A DNA stretch of 64,000 bases from Paenibacillus sabuli (GTDB lineage: Bacteria > Bacillota > Bacilli > Paenibacillales > Paenibacillaceae), in assembly GCF_014705605.1 (NCBI RefSeq), contig NZ_JACXIZ010000045.1, forward strand, positions 1-64,000, given 5' to 3'. The notes beneath the pieces were generated by a model that was given only the letters and a program-made list of their open reading frames with translations, was not told the origin of the DNA and made no database searches. Positions 44,141-53,806 of this stretch are shown here, piece after piece. The first letter of the stretch is position 1; each line of letters starts with the position of its first letter. Position numbers and translations under genes: made by a program.

Positions 44141-45100
44141 TTACCAAAGCTGCTGACCAAACCTTCGCGCAATACGATTGGCCGTCACGACCAGGATCAA
44201 GCCGACAAGCGACTCGAAAAGTCCCATTGCGGTGGTCAGACTGAATTGCATACCTTGCAGACCCAACCGGTATACATAGGTGCTGATGACATCTGCGATC
44301 CGGGATACGGTTGCATTCTGCAACACATAAACCTGGTCAAATCCGACTTCCATGACGTTACCCATCGACAAGATGAGCATCAAGACAATCGTGGAACGAA
44401 TACCGGGCAAGGTAATGTGCCAAATCTGGCGCCATTTCCCGGCTCCGTCGATGGCCGACGATTCATAGAGACTCGGATCAATCGACGACAAGGCCGCCAA
44501 GTAAATGATCGCGCCGAAGCCGGCATTTTTCCATACGCCGGATCCTAAGAATACAGCCAGCCAACTCCCCTCCCGGTATAGAAACGGAAAAGGCTCGCCG
44601 GTAAGACGCTCCACCCACTGGTTGATAATCCCCGTCTCCTGTGAAAAAATCGTCACGACGAGCCCGCCTACAATGACCCATGATAAAAAATGAGGCAGAT
44701 ACAGCAACGTCTGAACCGATTTTTTGAACCACACCCTGCGAATTTCATTGAACATAATTGCCAGCAAAATAGGAAAAGGAAACCCGACAAAGACACTTAA
44801 CAAACTGATGACCAACGTATTGCGGATCGTCTGCAAACTCGTAGGGTCGCTGAATAGCATGCGATAGTTGTCCCAACCCGTCCACGGACTTCCGAAGACG
44901 CCATCCGTAAAATTGTACTGCTTGAATGCGATCAAATAGCCCGCCATCGGCGCGTACTTGAAGACAATAAAATAGACAAGCACTGGCGCAAACATACACA
45001 TCCACACGCGGTTCCTTCGAGACAACCCACTTCGAAAACTGCCTTTCCCACTGTTCAGTCGAGGGGCCGCTTCCTCCGGTTTTTTTTCAGTGTAGGCCAT
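44141..45100 (-). CDS. CUT1 permease (LplB type), beta-helix module
   Basis: 319 residues, six helices after a charged N-terminal tail; the EAA loop is YESSAIDGAGKWRQIWHITL (about 215-235), with Ser-Ser in place of the usual Ala-Ala. GAAGAGG precedes the ATG at 45100; a GTG two codons upstream is an alternative. First transporter gene of the module, about 220 bases after the giant beta-helix gene with a GC-rich hairpin between. Confidence 0.9.
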   Translation of the reverse strand: MAYTEKKPEEAAPRLNSGKGSFRSGLSRRNRVWMCMFAPVLVYFIVFKYAPMAGYLIAFKQYNFTDGVFGSPWTGWDNYRMLFSDPTSLQTIRNTLVISLLSVFVGFPFPILLAIMFNEIRRVWFKKSVQTLLYLPHFLSWVIVGGLVVTIFSQETGIINQWVERLTGEPFPFLYREGSWLAVFLGSGVWKNAGFGAIIYLAALSSIDPSLYESSAIDGAGKWRQIWHITLPGIRSTIVLMLILSMGNVMEVGFDQVYVLQNATVSRIADVISTYVYRLGLQGMQFSLTTAMGLFESLVGLILVVTANRIARRFGQQLW

Positions 45101-45265
45101 TGCCACCTCTTCACCCCCTCAATCCAGTTCCAAAAAACGTATCCAAACGGTTCCTGTCGGACTGCGCATCAACCGACTGCATCAACTGTACGCCATTACG
45201 CCAATGTCGTAAAGCAGCATGATTTACGGCATGCACACTTTTTGATTTCTTTCCGAAAACCGTTG

Positions 45266-45294
45266 GTGTACCGGGGTTTATCGCCCCGGTACAC
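45266..45294 (-). terminator. GC-rich hairpin downstream of the giant beta-helix gene
   Basis: GTGTACCGGGG and CCCCGGTACAC form an 11-bp perfect stem with a 7-base loop, about 30 bases past the stop codon at 45322. On the minus strand the following tract is CAACGGTTTT, so termination may be partial and allow some read-through. Confidence 0.6.
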
Positions 45295-45321
45295 GATTTT
45301 TGTAACCGCTCGAGAAGCGAG

Positions 45322-48300
45322 CTACGGGGTCTCGACTGCCAATGTCGTGCTGCCTGTGCGAGCGTACACGCCCAGATAGCCTTCCTCGCGAATCGCACCT
45401 GCCCCCGTATCCAGGAAATTAAACAACGGCTGGCCCTCCACTTCCGCTACCAGACGTACGCCGCCGCTCTCATTGATCGCGCCGAATTGAATCGTGTGCG
45501 TCTGTCCGTACGGCAACATCGTATTCGAGATGGCAGGTCCGCCGAGGCTCGTATAGCCCGAAATATTGCCGTAAATGACCGTTCGCTGCCCCTTGTTAAA
45601 GCGCTGTAATTCGATCACATCGGACTTGATCGTCATAATGTACGTCGTGCCCTCGATGCCTCTCTGCGCATCCTGATTGCGCAGCAGGAGCGATGGCCAA
45701 CCGCCGGTGGCCTGGATCGTCATATCAAAGCCAAGCACTTCATTCAAGTAGGTCTTGCCTTGGTACACGGCATGTCCGTTCGCCGAAGACAAGGTGACAG
45801 CCGTACCGGACCCGTTGCCGGTCGCGCTGCCCGTCTTCGCGATATACCAGCCCGGCAGATCCGCGAGCTCATCCGCTAGCGGGGTGGCGACGCCGACGCC
45901 TGATTGCTGCGCGATCACGGTGAAGGGCTGCGACCGTTCCACGCCGTTGACTTCGCCGGTCACTGTGAGCGTATAGCTGCCCGCTGACGATGCCGTCAAC
46001 GCGCCGTTCGTTCCAATCGCCAACGCGCTTGGCGCGCTGCTGACGGCCGTCACCTCATCCAGCTCGACTAGCCGATCCATCTCCGTCCTGCCGATATACG
46101 AGGGCGTGTAGGCTTCGCCTACCGTTACATGAAAGACGTCCAGTTGTGGCGTGCGTGCAAGCGCAACCTGGTCCAATTCATCATCGACATAGACCTCAAC
46201 CTCGGCCGTGCGGAGGAGGCTTCGGTCCAGCATATACACATGAATTGTCGTGTGCCCTTTCTGCAGCCCGCTGATGTCCCCATTGCCGGAAATGGATACG
46301 ATCGACTCGTCCTCCGCCTGCAGATACACCTGCACATGAGATGTATCCAGCGTGGCGTCCTTGCCGTCGGTTGCGGATATTGCAATCGTCCCTGCAGGCC
46401 CGCTGCTCGTGAGTACGAGCTCTTCCTGCACATGCAGGCGCTCGGTGTAGCCTCTGCGAATATCCGCATACGCTGCCGTGAGCCCGGAATCCGCTATAAT
46501 AGCCTGGGCGGCCTCGGGCCAGTCTGCGTCTTCGTATACATGCGTATTCGTAAAGCTGACATTCACGGCCCCGTTGCTGTTCCGGTTCGCTGTCGTGGTG
46601 TAGTTATTGTCGAATACAACGTTACGATTGCTGTTGCCATGCGTCCATCTGGCAGTTCCACTGTTCCAATACGGGCTCTCCAGCACGTCGATGACATTGT
46701 GGGAGAACTTCCAGTAGCTGCTGCCCTGGTCGGGATAGAGCGGTCCGTAGTCATTCATTTGATTGCGAATATAATTGTACGAGACCGTATTGTAGCTCCC
46801 TTCATCTCCTCCGGAGCTGCCCAAGGTATAGATGCCGCCGCCATCGTATATGCCCTGCCCCATCAGATCATGTATGAAATTGTGCTCGATATGCGTATTG
46901 CGCAGCACATTGTCAAATTCATAATCCCATCCATAGCCGATGTGCATCCCGCTGTACGGAATCGAGAACAGCTCATTATTTTGAATCCGCATATTTTCCG
47001 GAAATCCGGCCGATATCGCAGCCGCTGACATAAAGTCGACGCCGATGTCATGCACGTAGTTATTCACAACATCGTTGCTTCTCATCCGCATGCGCGGGTG
47101 CTCGGGGTTGGCGTTCGATGCCACGACCGACGGCTCGCCGACATTGACAGCACCGCCGGACAAATCAAAGAATTGGTTGCCGCGAATCTCGCTGAACTGT
47201 ACCCCTTCCTCCAGCTTCAGCGCAGTAATGCCCAGTCGGGTAAATGTATTGCGTTCAAAGTCAATATCGTAGCCGTGCGATACAGTTACTGCGGCCGGCG
47301 GCAGCACATCCGGCGTACCCAGATCCCGCAAATGATTATTCTGCGCGTCGGAGTGACCAACCGTAGTGCTCGGACGCATCCACGTCGTATCGGCGAACGT
47401 CAATCCTTCGAATCGGATATGACGGACCTGAGCGTCCACCGACTCTCCCGCGATCTCGAGCAGTTGCTCGACCACCGGCAACGTCGCTTCGACTGTGGAC
47501 ATATTCTCCCACACTCTCGGCTTGTAGAACAGTTCGCTTGTCTGCTCGTTGAGATACCATTCCCCTGCCTCATCCAACAGCTCATACGCATTTTCGTAGT
47601 AGACCGGGAAGGTTGCAGAGGTACCGCCCTTATTCGTGACGGAGCTCCAGCCCGGCTCGTCCATATAGAAGCGCGCCTTACCGTTCTGCAGCGACACAGA
47701 GGCTACGCCGATGCGCGGATTGGTCCATTGCTCCTTATACACGAATTCCAAGTCCTGAGGACGCGCAAATTCCGTCAGTGCAACATCGTCGCTCACATAC
47801 CCGTCATTCGTTTTTTGCGGTTCGTGCAGTCCTCCGGCGCTGCGTGCCCGCGTAGCCCGAACACCGTCGATGAACAATTGTCTGCTCACTGTACCGCTGG
47901 GCAAGTCAGCCTTGTAAATTCCCGTCTCTGCGTCATACAAGGTCCAGCCGCTGACCGCCAGCCCCCCGCTAATGACAGGCTCTTCCTCCGGATAAGCCTG
48001 CCAGCTCACGCGGAATCCATTCGTCCCGGAATCAGCCGTCCCCAATTGCCACGTCCCCGACAATCGGTACAGGCCGCCTCGTACATTCACCACAATATCC
48101 CGATCCATATTGGCATTGCGCGCTCGGACTTCCGCTTGCGCCCTGGCCAAGGTCTGGAAAGGCGATCCGAGCGACCCGTCGCCGCTGTCGCTGCCGCTTG
48201 GCGAGACGTACAATTGCAGCGGTGCGGCGTCCGGCACGACCGTGACCGCAATCGTCTGCGCTACCGAAGAATAGGCTTGCGACGCAACCGTCACAACGGC

Positions 48301-50601
48301 TGTTCCGGGAGAGAGCGCTTCTATATATCCTTCATCGACTGTCGCGACGCCGGCATCGGAGGTGCTCCAAGTAATCGCCGGAAAGGATACCTCCTCCGGC
48401 GTCAGCGCAGCGTAAAGCAGCGCATTCGCGCCCTCCACAAGCGTCAGCGCTGTGGCATCCACCGCGACCGATGCAGGCAAGACTTCCTCTACGGTCACGC
48501 TCGCGCTGATCGAAGGCAAGCCCGGCGCAACAGGATCCGCCGTAATCGTCGTACTGCCTATGCCTACACCGCTCACCCTTCCCTGTGCATCCACCTCAGC
48601 AACCGCACTGTTGGCGCTGCTCCAATAGGCGCTCTGCCACGTTGCTGAGGACGGATCGAATACCAGCCTCAATTGGCGCATGCCGTGGAGCGGTACGGTG
48701 TAGCTATTCTGCTCGAATTCCGCGGTCGTGGCCGACTGTTCGCTGTACACATTCAGATCGTCCAGTTGAAAGCTGCCCTTGCTCAAGCGGTAAAAGCCCA
48801 TACCAATGCGGCCAACGTCTACACCGCTCTGTGCTTGCGGCCACTGCACAGCAGCCGATTCGCCATCGATGCTCACGTCCAATGCTCCCGTGTTCGTATC
48901 CAGCGCAATACGAAGGTCGTACCATTGACCGGCCACATAGCGGCCGATACTCTTCCACCCGTTCTGCGTGGTATCCCATACGACAAACGAACCGCCGCTG
49001 CTCATCCCCAGCTTCATCAATTCTCCGCCGCTGCTCGAGAAAAACCGAGGCAAGTAAATAAATCCGCTACTCTGCAAGGCACGCACACGGTAGCTGAGCA
49101 CGGCCACCTCCCCCGATTCCTCCAGATCCACGATGCCCGAATAGGAATAGTTCATCGTCGCGGTCTGACTGAACGTCAGCAATTGATCGCCTGACGAGCT
49201 CGCTTCCACCGTAATGTCGACTTCGCTTGGCGCACTGCTCACGCTCCATCCGACACCCGGGGGCAGACCTTCGGTGTGCGCCTCGAAGTCTTCATGCAGC
49301 AGATCTCCCGGTGCAGGAGCCTGCTCGGCCGTCACTTCTACCGTTATGGCGGCATTCACGGCTTCATTTAATACGGACGATGCCGTGATCGTCGCAGATC
49401 CGGCTGCATGACCGATCACTTCACCCGTCGCCGTCACCGTCGCGATAATGGAATCGGATGTCGTCCAGACGACTCCCTTATTCGCTGCATCAAGCGGCAG
49501 GACCTGTGCATCCAGACGGGCGCGTCCCCCTGTCTCGAGCTGCAGTGCCGATCGATTCAGCACGACACTTGCCGGAGGAGAGCCGTACACGTCGAGCACC
49601 ACCGAAGTCGGCGCTACGCCGGGCGTATGTGGCATCGCGGTAATCGTCGCCTGACCGGCGCTGATGCCGGTTACCAGGCCGAATGAATCAACCGTCGCGA
49701 TCGTATCATCGCTTGTACTCCACACCGCACTCTGCATGGAGGCGTCAACCGGCGTATACGTCAAGTCCAGCCGCCGACTGTCGTTGACAGAGATCTGATC
49801 GGGCGAGACGGCAAATGCAACGTCGCTCGCCGATTTGTAAGCGGACACAGACAGATCGTCCACATAGAAGGTTCCTGTGTGCTTGCGGTAGATTCCCATT
49901 CGTACATATCGGGCATCCTGATTCGACACTTGGGCGTCTTGCCCAGCGAGTATCCACTCTCCGTCAATACGGAGATCGAATTTGCCGATGCGCTGGTCCA
50001 GCACCATCTCCACCGTGTACCATTCTCCAGGCGTATAGGAGAGGAGCGGGTCCCACGCGCTGGTCGCGTTGTTCCAGATGACAAAATTGCCGCCGGTGCC
50101 CATCGAAATTCTGGTGAGCTCGCTGTTGGTTGCGCTCATTAGGCTGGGGAGGTAAAGGTTCGCATTGGTCTGCGATGCCCGCACCCGGTAGCGCAGTACC
50201 AGTTGCTCAATGTCCTCGCCAAGATCGACGCGCGGCATATAATTGTTTGCCGTCTCCGAATATTGGGCGAAGCGCAGCACCTTGTTCGTTCCTAGCGCCT
50301 GCACCGCCACATTCGCTCCTGCCGGCTGACTTCCGAACAGCCAGGGCGAACCGGGCTTGTCCCCTATGGTAACGCTTTCAAAATCGCTGTCCACCCACGT
50401 TTCCGTGGCCTCTTCGTCGGCATGCGCCGTCTTGCTTGCCGGCCCCCATCCTGGTAGCGACACGGCCAGCAGTAATGTCATCACTAGCAGCGCCACTCGT
50501 TCCAGCTGCTTTTGCTGCCGCAAGCGCCGTTTCTTGCGAGCCGCTAAGCGTTGGTCTGCATGATGCCTGATCGTCGTCTTGCGCATTGCTTCTTTTTTCA
50601 C
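45322..50601 (-). CDS. Giant secreted beta-helix carbohydrate-active protein with jelly-roll and Ig-like modules
   Basis: About 1759 residues. A very basic N-region precedes a signal peptide (cleavage near AHADE, about residue 62). Modules in order: jelly-roll (about 65-255), two BIG2 Ig-like repeats (about 260-425), a second jelly-roll (about 435-625), two more BIG2 repeats (about 630-800), then a parallel beta-helix (about 805-1370) opening with LYVSPSGSDSGDGSLGSP. Its VISGGLAVSGW and RQLFIDGVRATRAR resemble the GH141 group (fucosidase/xylanase). An Ig-like region and a third jelly-roll-like domain close the protein. It presumably attacks a branched plant or algal polysaccharide. The GTG at 50601 follows GAGAGG; ATG 50586 is an alternative start. 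Confidence 0.78.
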   Translation of the reverse strand: MKKEAMRKTTIRHHADQRLAARKKRRLRQQKQLERVALLVMTLLLAVSLPGWGPASKTAHADEEATETWVDSDFESVTIGDKPGSPWLFGSQPAGANVAVQALGTNKVLRFAQYSETANNYMPRVDLGEDIEQLVLRYRVRASQTNANLYLPSLMSATNSELTRISMGTGGNFVIWNNATSAWDPLLSYTPGEWYTVEMVLDQRIGKFDLRIDGEWILAGQDAQVSNQDARYVRMGIYRKHTGTFYVDDLSVSAYKSASDVAFAVSPDQISVNDSRRLDLTYTPVDASMQSAVWSTSDDTIATVDSFGLVTGISAGQATITAMPHTPGVAPTSVVLDVYGSPPASVVLNRSALQLETGGRARLDAQVLPLDAANKGVVWTTSDSIIATVTATGEVIGHAAGSATITASSVLNEAVNAAITVEVTAEQAPAPGDLLHEDFEAHTEGLPPGVGWSVSSAPSEVDITVEASSSGDQLLTFSQTATMNYSYSGIVDLEESGEVAVLSYRVRALQSSGFIYLPRFFSSSGGELMKLGMSSGGSFVVWDTTQNGWKSIGRYVAGQWYDLRIALDTNTGALDVSIDGESAAVQWPQAQSGVDVGRIGMGFYRLSKGSFQLDDLNVYSEQSATTAEFEQNSYTVPLHGMRQLRLVFDPSSATWQSAYWSSANSAVAEVDAQGRVSGVGIGSTTITADPVAPGLPSISASVTVEEVLPASVAVDATALTLVEGANALLYAALTPEEVSFPAITWSTSDAGVATVDEGYIEALSPGTAVVTVASQAYSSVAQTIAVTVVPDAAPLQLYVSPSGSDSGDGSLGSPFQTLARAQAEVRARNANMDRDIVVNVRGGLYRLSGTWQLGTADSGTNGFRVSWQAYPEEEPVISGGLAVSGWTLYDAETGIYKADLPSGTVSRQLFIDGVRATRARSAGGLHEPQKTNDGYVSDDVALTEFARPQDLEFVYKEQWTNPRIGVASVSLQNGKARFYMDEPGWSSVTNKGGTSATFPVYYENAYELLDEAGEWYLNEQTSELFYKPRVWENMSTVEATLPVVEQLLEIAGESVDAQVRHIRFEGLTFADTTWMRPSTTVGHSDAQNNHLRDLGTPDVLPPAAVTVSHGYDIDFERNTFTRLGITALKLEEGVQFSEIRGNQFFDLSGGAVNVGEPSVVASNANPEHPRMRMRSNDVVNNYVHDIGVDFMSAAAISAGFPENMRIQNNELFSIPYSGMHIGYGWDYEFDNVLRNTHIEHNFIHDLMGQGIYDGGGIYTLGSSGGDEGSYNTVSYNYIRNQMNDYGPLYPDQGSSYWKFSHNVIDVLESPYWNSGTARWTHGNSNRNVVFDNNYTTTANRNSNGAVNVSFTNTHVYEDADWPEAAQAIIADSGLTAAYADIRRGYTERLHVQEELVLTSSGPAGTIAISATDGKDATLDTSHVQVYLQAEDESIVSISGNGDISGLQKGHTTIHVYMLDRSLLRTAEVEVYVDDELDQVALARTPQLDVFHVTVGEAYTPSYIGRTEMDRLVELDEVTAVSSAPSALAIGTNGALTASSAGSYTLTVTGEVNGVERSQPFTVIAQQSGVGVATPLADELADLPGWYIAKTGSATGNGSGTAVTLSSANGHAVYQGKTYLNEVLGFDMTIQATGGWPSLLLRNQDAQRGIEGTTYIMTIKSDVIELQRFNKGQRTVIYGNISGYTSLGGPAISNTMLPYGQTHTIQFGAINESGGVRLVAEVEGQPLFNFLDTGAGAIREEGYLGVYARTGSTTLAVETP

Positions 50602-50875
50602 GTTCCTCTCACTTCCCTTCCCGAATACCCTGCTTCTGCAAAATCGGTGCATGGCAGGCAATTTCACTGTAGAGGGAACGCCAAATAACCGCAATACACA
50701 TCATTCGCGGCATCCTCATCTTTTGGTTCTCTATGTCTGGATCGAGAAGCGAGCAAAGTTCGAGCATGCCGACAAAAACCGTGCATCCACGAAAAGAAAC
50801 AAGCAGGCAACCACCGCTCGAGTAGCCGCTACAGCCCTCCCCGCATCACGAGGAAGGCAGTAAAAAACGCAGCAA

Positions 50876-51195
50876 ATGTGCTCCTCCATGCGCTCTTCGT
50901 TCTCGGTATGGCTCCACCATACCTTATATACCGGTTCGTTTTTATTCAATTCGATCCCTTCCTTACCTATAGCTCGTTCGACCGCCGGAAATCCTGGGGC
51001 GTCATTCCGAAGCGCGCCTTGAACAGCCGGCTGAAGTGCGTGTACGTGCGAAAGCCGCAGGCGTAGGCCGCTTCCTCGAGCCCGATGTCTTCGTACAATA
51101 TGCGTTCGCCACCATATGCAGTCTGATCGTAATGACATAATCCATCGGCGAGGTGCCGAAGGTCGCCCGAAACAGCTCGGAGGCGCGCGCTCCAC
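50876..51195 (-). pseudogene. Truncated, frameshifted duplicate of the araC-methyltransferase pair
   Basis: This segment matches 57.86-58.17 kb at most positions, including a perfect block of about 53 bases (51038-51090 against 58011-58063). It keeps the AraC HTH end (EEAAYACGFRTYTHFSRLF) and the first codons of the methyltransferase (VYKVWWSHTENEERMEE), then loses similarity. One base is missing relative to the intact copy (GCGTTCGCCACC against GCGTTCGCGCACC), shifting the AraC frame. The 5' part is cut off a few bases before the chemoreceptor gene stop codon. It is a dead remnant. Confidence 0.88.
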
Positions 51196-51201
51196 GGACG
51201 G

Positions 51202-53637
51202 CTATACCCGGAATCGGTGAATCGATTGCTGCAGTTGCTCCGCCACGCGGTACAAGGAGTTGGCGCTGACGGCAATCTGCCGCGTCGCGATCTGCTGCTC
51301 GTCCGTCTGGCGCTTCACCTGCTCCACAGCGGCGGCCATCTCGGACATGCGCGTCGCTTGAGCGGCCGAGGATGCCGCGACGCTGTCCGACCCGGCGGAC
51401 ATTTGCTCGTACAGCACCGTTGAATTCTGAATCTCCTCGGCCATGCTGTTGACCGAGCCGGACACGTATCCGAGAATGCCCGACATCCGCTCGACCGCAT
51501 CGGCGACGCCGCGCGTGCTGTCGTCGATGGCGACTGCCGCCGTCTCCGTATTGCTGCGCATCGAGTCGATCAGATGGCCAAGCCTGACGGCCGATTGCTG
51601 CGAGAGCGCGGCCAGTTGGCGAATATCATGGGCGATGACCACGAATCCTGCTCCCGCTCGGCCGAGCCGCGCCGCTTCGATGCTCGCATTGAGCGCCAGA
51701 ATGTTCGTTTGTTTGGCGACATGGTTGATGGCGTCCAGCGTGCCGCCGATATCGCCGGACTGCCGCTTCGTCTCGGCGAGGAATTGCCGGAGTCCGGCGC
51801 AAGCCCGGGTCATCGTCTCCATCTCTTCCGTGACAAGCGCCATCGTACGCACGCCTTCCTCGGTCAGCCGCCCGACCTCGGCGACGCTCTCGCTGACGGC
51901 TACGGCAGCCTGCACGCCGCGCTGAATGCCAATCGCCACCTCGCCGATCGTCTCCGCCGTCTCCGTAGCGGCCAGCCGCTGAGCCGCCGCTTGCTCCGAC
52001 AATCGACCGTTGGCGCCGGCGATGTCGACCGAGGCCTGCAGCGTCAGCTTCGACTCGAACGACAGCGTCTGCGCTTCGCCGCTGAGCAGATCGGCCGCTC
52101 CGCTCATCTGACTGACCACCTCTCGCATGCGAGCGACGACCCGCTCCGCCGCATCTGCGAGCAACTGCCCGTCGCCCCGGCCTTCCGCCTGCTCCGCAGG
52201 CTCGGCTGCGCTCAGATCGCCGGCTGCGGCGCGCTCCAGACGATGCAAAGCGGCTCGCCACGGCGAATGCCGCTCTGCCGCGTAGGCGCGAACGGCGACG
52301 GCCGCGCATGCTCCCGCGGCGCCGATCAACGCCGCGGCGCCCCAGTCCGTCAGCGGCCTTGCTCCTGCTGGGCCCGTCTCTTGCAGCAGCAAGGCGATGC
52401 CCGCCGCGCCGCAGACGAGCGCGCCCGCCAGCGTCGTCAGGCCGGCATAGCGCTTGCCCCGGCGAGCGCTCGCCGGGGCATTCGCTCGATCGCGCCCGCT
52501 CAGCGACTGCGCCCACGCATAGCCCTCCAGGAAGGGATCGGGAACAATCGCCGCATCGGATTGCCACATTTCCTCGATCATCCCGTCCGCCTTAATCCGG
52601 CCGACCCGCGCTTTTTTGCACACATGCTGGGTTCGTCCGTCCACCGTGACCAGCCCTTCGGGCGCCTCGAATTGCACGCCGCCGCCGGCGGCCCGCACCG
52701 CGTCCGGCGCGAAGGAGCCGGCCTTGCGCACCATCGCCGCCCATAGATGGACTGCCGTATAACCCGCCTCCATCGGATCGGACGTGACGCGATCCTCGCC
52801 GTACATACGGCGAAAATTGGCCACGAACGCCTGATTCGCGGGAAGACCGAGGCTCTGATAATAGCTCCATGTCGTGTAGTGGCCTTGTAGCAGCTGTGGA
52901 CCAATCGCGCGAACTTCCTCCTCCGCCATGCTGATCGACATCACCGGCAGCGAGTCGGGGGAGAATCCCGCATCGACATATTGGTGGAAAAACGCCGCAT
53001 TGCTGTCGCCGTTCAGCGTACTGTATATGACATCCGGCCGCAGCTCCCGAATCTGCTCCAACACGTCGCGGAATTCGATATGGCCGAGCGGCCGGTACGA
53101 CTCGCCCGTCGCTTCGCCTCCCGACGCCTCCAGCTGCTTGCGGAGCACGGCGTGCGCGGTGCGCGGGAAGACATAATCCGATCCCAGCAAGTAAAAGCGG
53201 CGTCCGACATGCCGCATCAACCATTCCACGGACGGCACGACCTGCTGATTGGTCGTCGCCCCGGTATAGAAAATGTTGCGCGACATTTCCATGCCTTCGT
53301 ACTGCAGCGGATAGAACAACAGCCCGTTACTTTCTTCAAAGACGGGCAACATTGCCTTGCGGCTGAGCGACGTCCAGCCGCCGAACACCGCCGCGACGCG
53401 GTCCGTCTCAAGCAGCTTTCCGGCCTTCTTCGCAAACGTCTGCCCGTCCGAAGCTCCGTCCTCCACAATCGCTTCCACTTGGCGGCCAAGCACTCCGCCT
53501 GCGGCGTTCAGCTCCGAGATCGCCATCAGTTCCGCATCCTTGACAACCTGTTCGCTGATAGCCATCGTGCCGGTCAGCGAATGAAGAATGCCAACCTTGA
53601 TCGTCTCCGCACGTCGGTTTTTGTCGTCGTATGTCAT
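51202..53637 (-). CDS. UrtA-like ligand-binding domain fused to a methyl-accepting chemotaxis signalling domain
   Basis: 811 residues. Residues about 12-385 are a Peripla_BP_5 domain very like UrtA, the urea-binding protein ([57 protein letters not shown]). Two membrane helices follow (about 399-420 and 430-454), then a HAMP-like linker and an MCP coiled coil whose tip reads [19 protein letters not shown] (about 636). There is no signal peptide before the sensor domain, so with a two-helix hairpin both ends should be cytoplasmic. It may therefore sense internal urea or amides, as cytoplasmic AmiC does. The ATG at 53637 is preferred. A GlnR/TnrA-type site lies upstream. Confidence 0.85.
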   Translation of the reverse strand: MTYDDKNRRAETIKVGILHSLTGTMAISEQVVKDAELMAISELNAAGGVLGRQVEAIVEDGASDGQTFAKKAGKLLETDRVAAVFGGWTSLSRKAMLPVFEESNGLLFYPLQYEGMEMSRNIFYTGATTNQQVVPSVEWLMRHVGRRFYLLGSDYVFPRTAHAVLRKQLEASGGEATGESYRPLGHIEFRDVLEQIRELRPDVIYSTLNGDSNAAFFHQYVDAGFSPDSLPVMSISMAEEEVRAIGPQLLQGHYTTWSYYQSLGLPANQAFVANFRRMYGEDRVTSDPMEAGYTAVHLWAAMVRKAGSFAPDAVRAAGGGVQFEAPEGLVTVDGRTQHVCKKARVGRIKADGMIEEMWQSDAAIVPDPFLEGYAWAQSLSGRDRANAPASARRGKRYAGLTTLAGALVCGAAGIALLLQETGPAGARPLTDWGAAALIGAAGACAAVAVRAYAAERHSPWRAALHRLERAAAGDLSAAEPAEQAEGRGDGQLLADAAERVVARMREVVSQMSGAADLLSGEAQTLSFESKLTLQASVDIAGANGRLSEQAAAQRLAATETAETIGEVAIGIQRGVQAAVAVSESVAEVGRLTEEGVRTMALVTEEMETMTRACAGLRQFLAETKRQSGDIGGTLDAINHVAKQTNILALNASIEAARLGRAGAGFVVIAHDIRQLAALSQQSAVRLGHLIDSMRSNTETAAVAIDDSTRGVADAVERMSGILGYVSGSVNSMAEEIQNSTVLYEQMSAGSDSVAASSAAQATRMSEMAAAVEQVKRQTDEQQIATRQIAVSANSLYRVAEQLQQSIHRFRV

Positions 53638-53727
53638 ATCCCCACGCCCCCGTCTCTCTATGCACACGCTATATGTCACATAGCGTACCACATTTACGAG
53701 GTTTTAAAAACATTTTTATCCATATGA

Positions 53728-53744
53728 TGTGATGTTTTATAACA
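53728..53744. promoter_or_regulatory. GlnR/TnrA-type operator upstream of the chemoreceptor fusion
   Basis: TGTGATGTTTTATAACA fits the 17-bp consensus TGTNA-N7-TNACA exactly, on both strands. It is centred about 100 bases upstream of the start. A weak -10 TAAAAC (53701-53706, minus) would put the site about 42 bases before transcription start, a distance suited to activation by TnrA. A second inverted repeat CGCTAT-N7-ATAGCG lies at 53667-53685. Regulation is inferred. Confidence 0.5.
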
Positions 53745-53806
53745 TTTGCACAATGGTTTTTTGTCATGCTGATGTGTAGTTTTTTTTGCGGCCTTTTAGC
53801 GGGAGC

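Noticed and set aside
50731-51195. Functional short regulator gene
   Set aside because: The reading frame crosses a frameshifted HTH remnant and an unrelated tail; it matches an intact copy elsewhere in the window.
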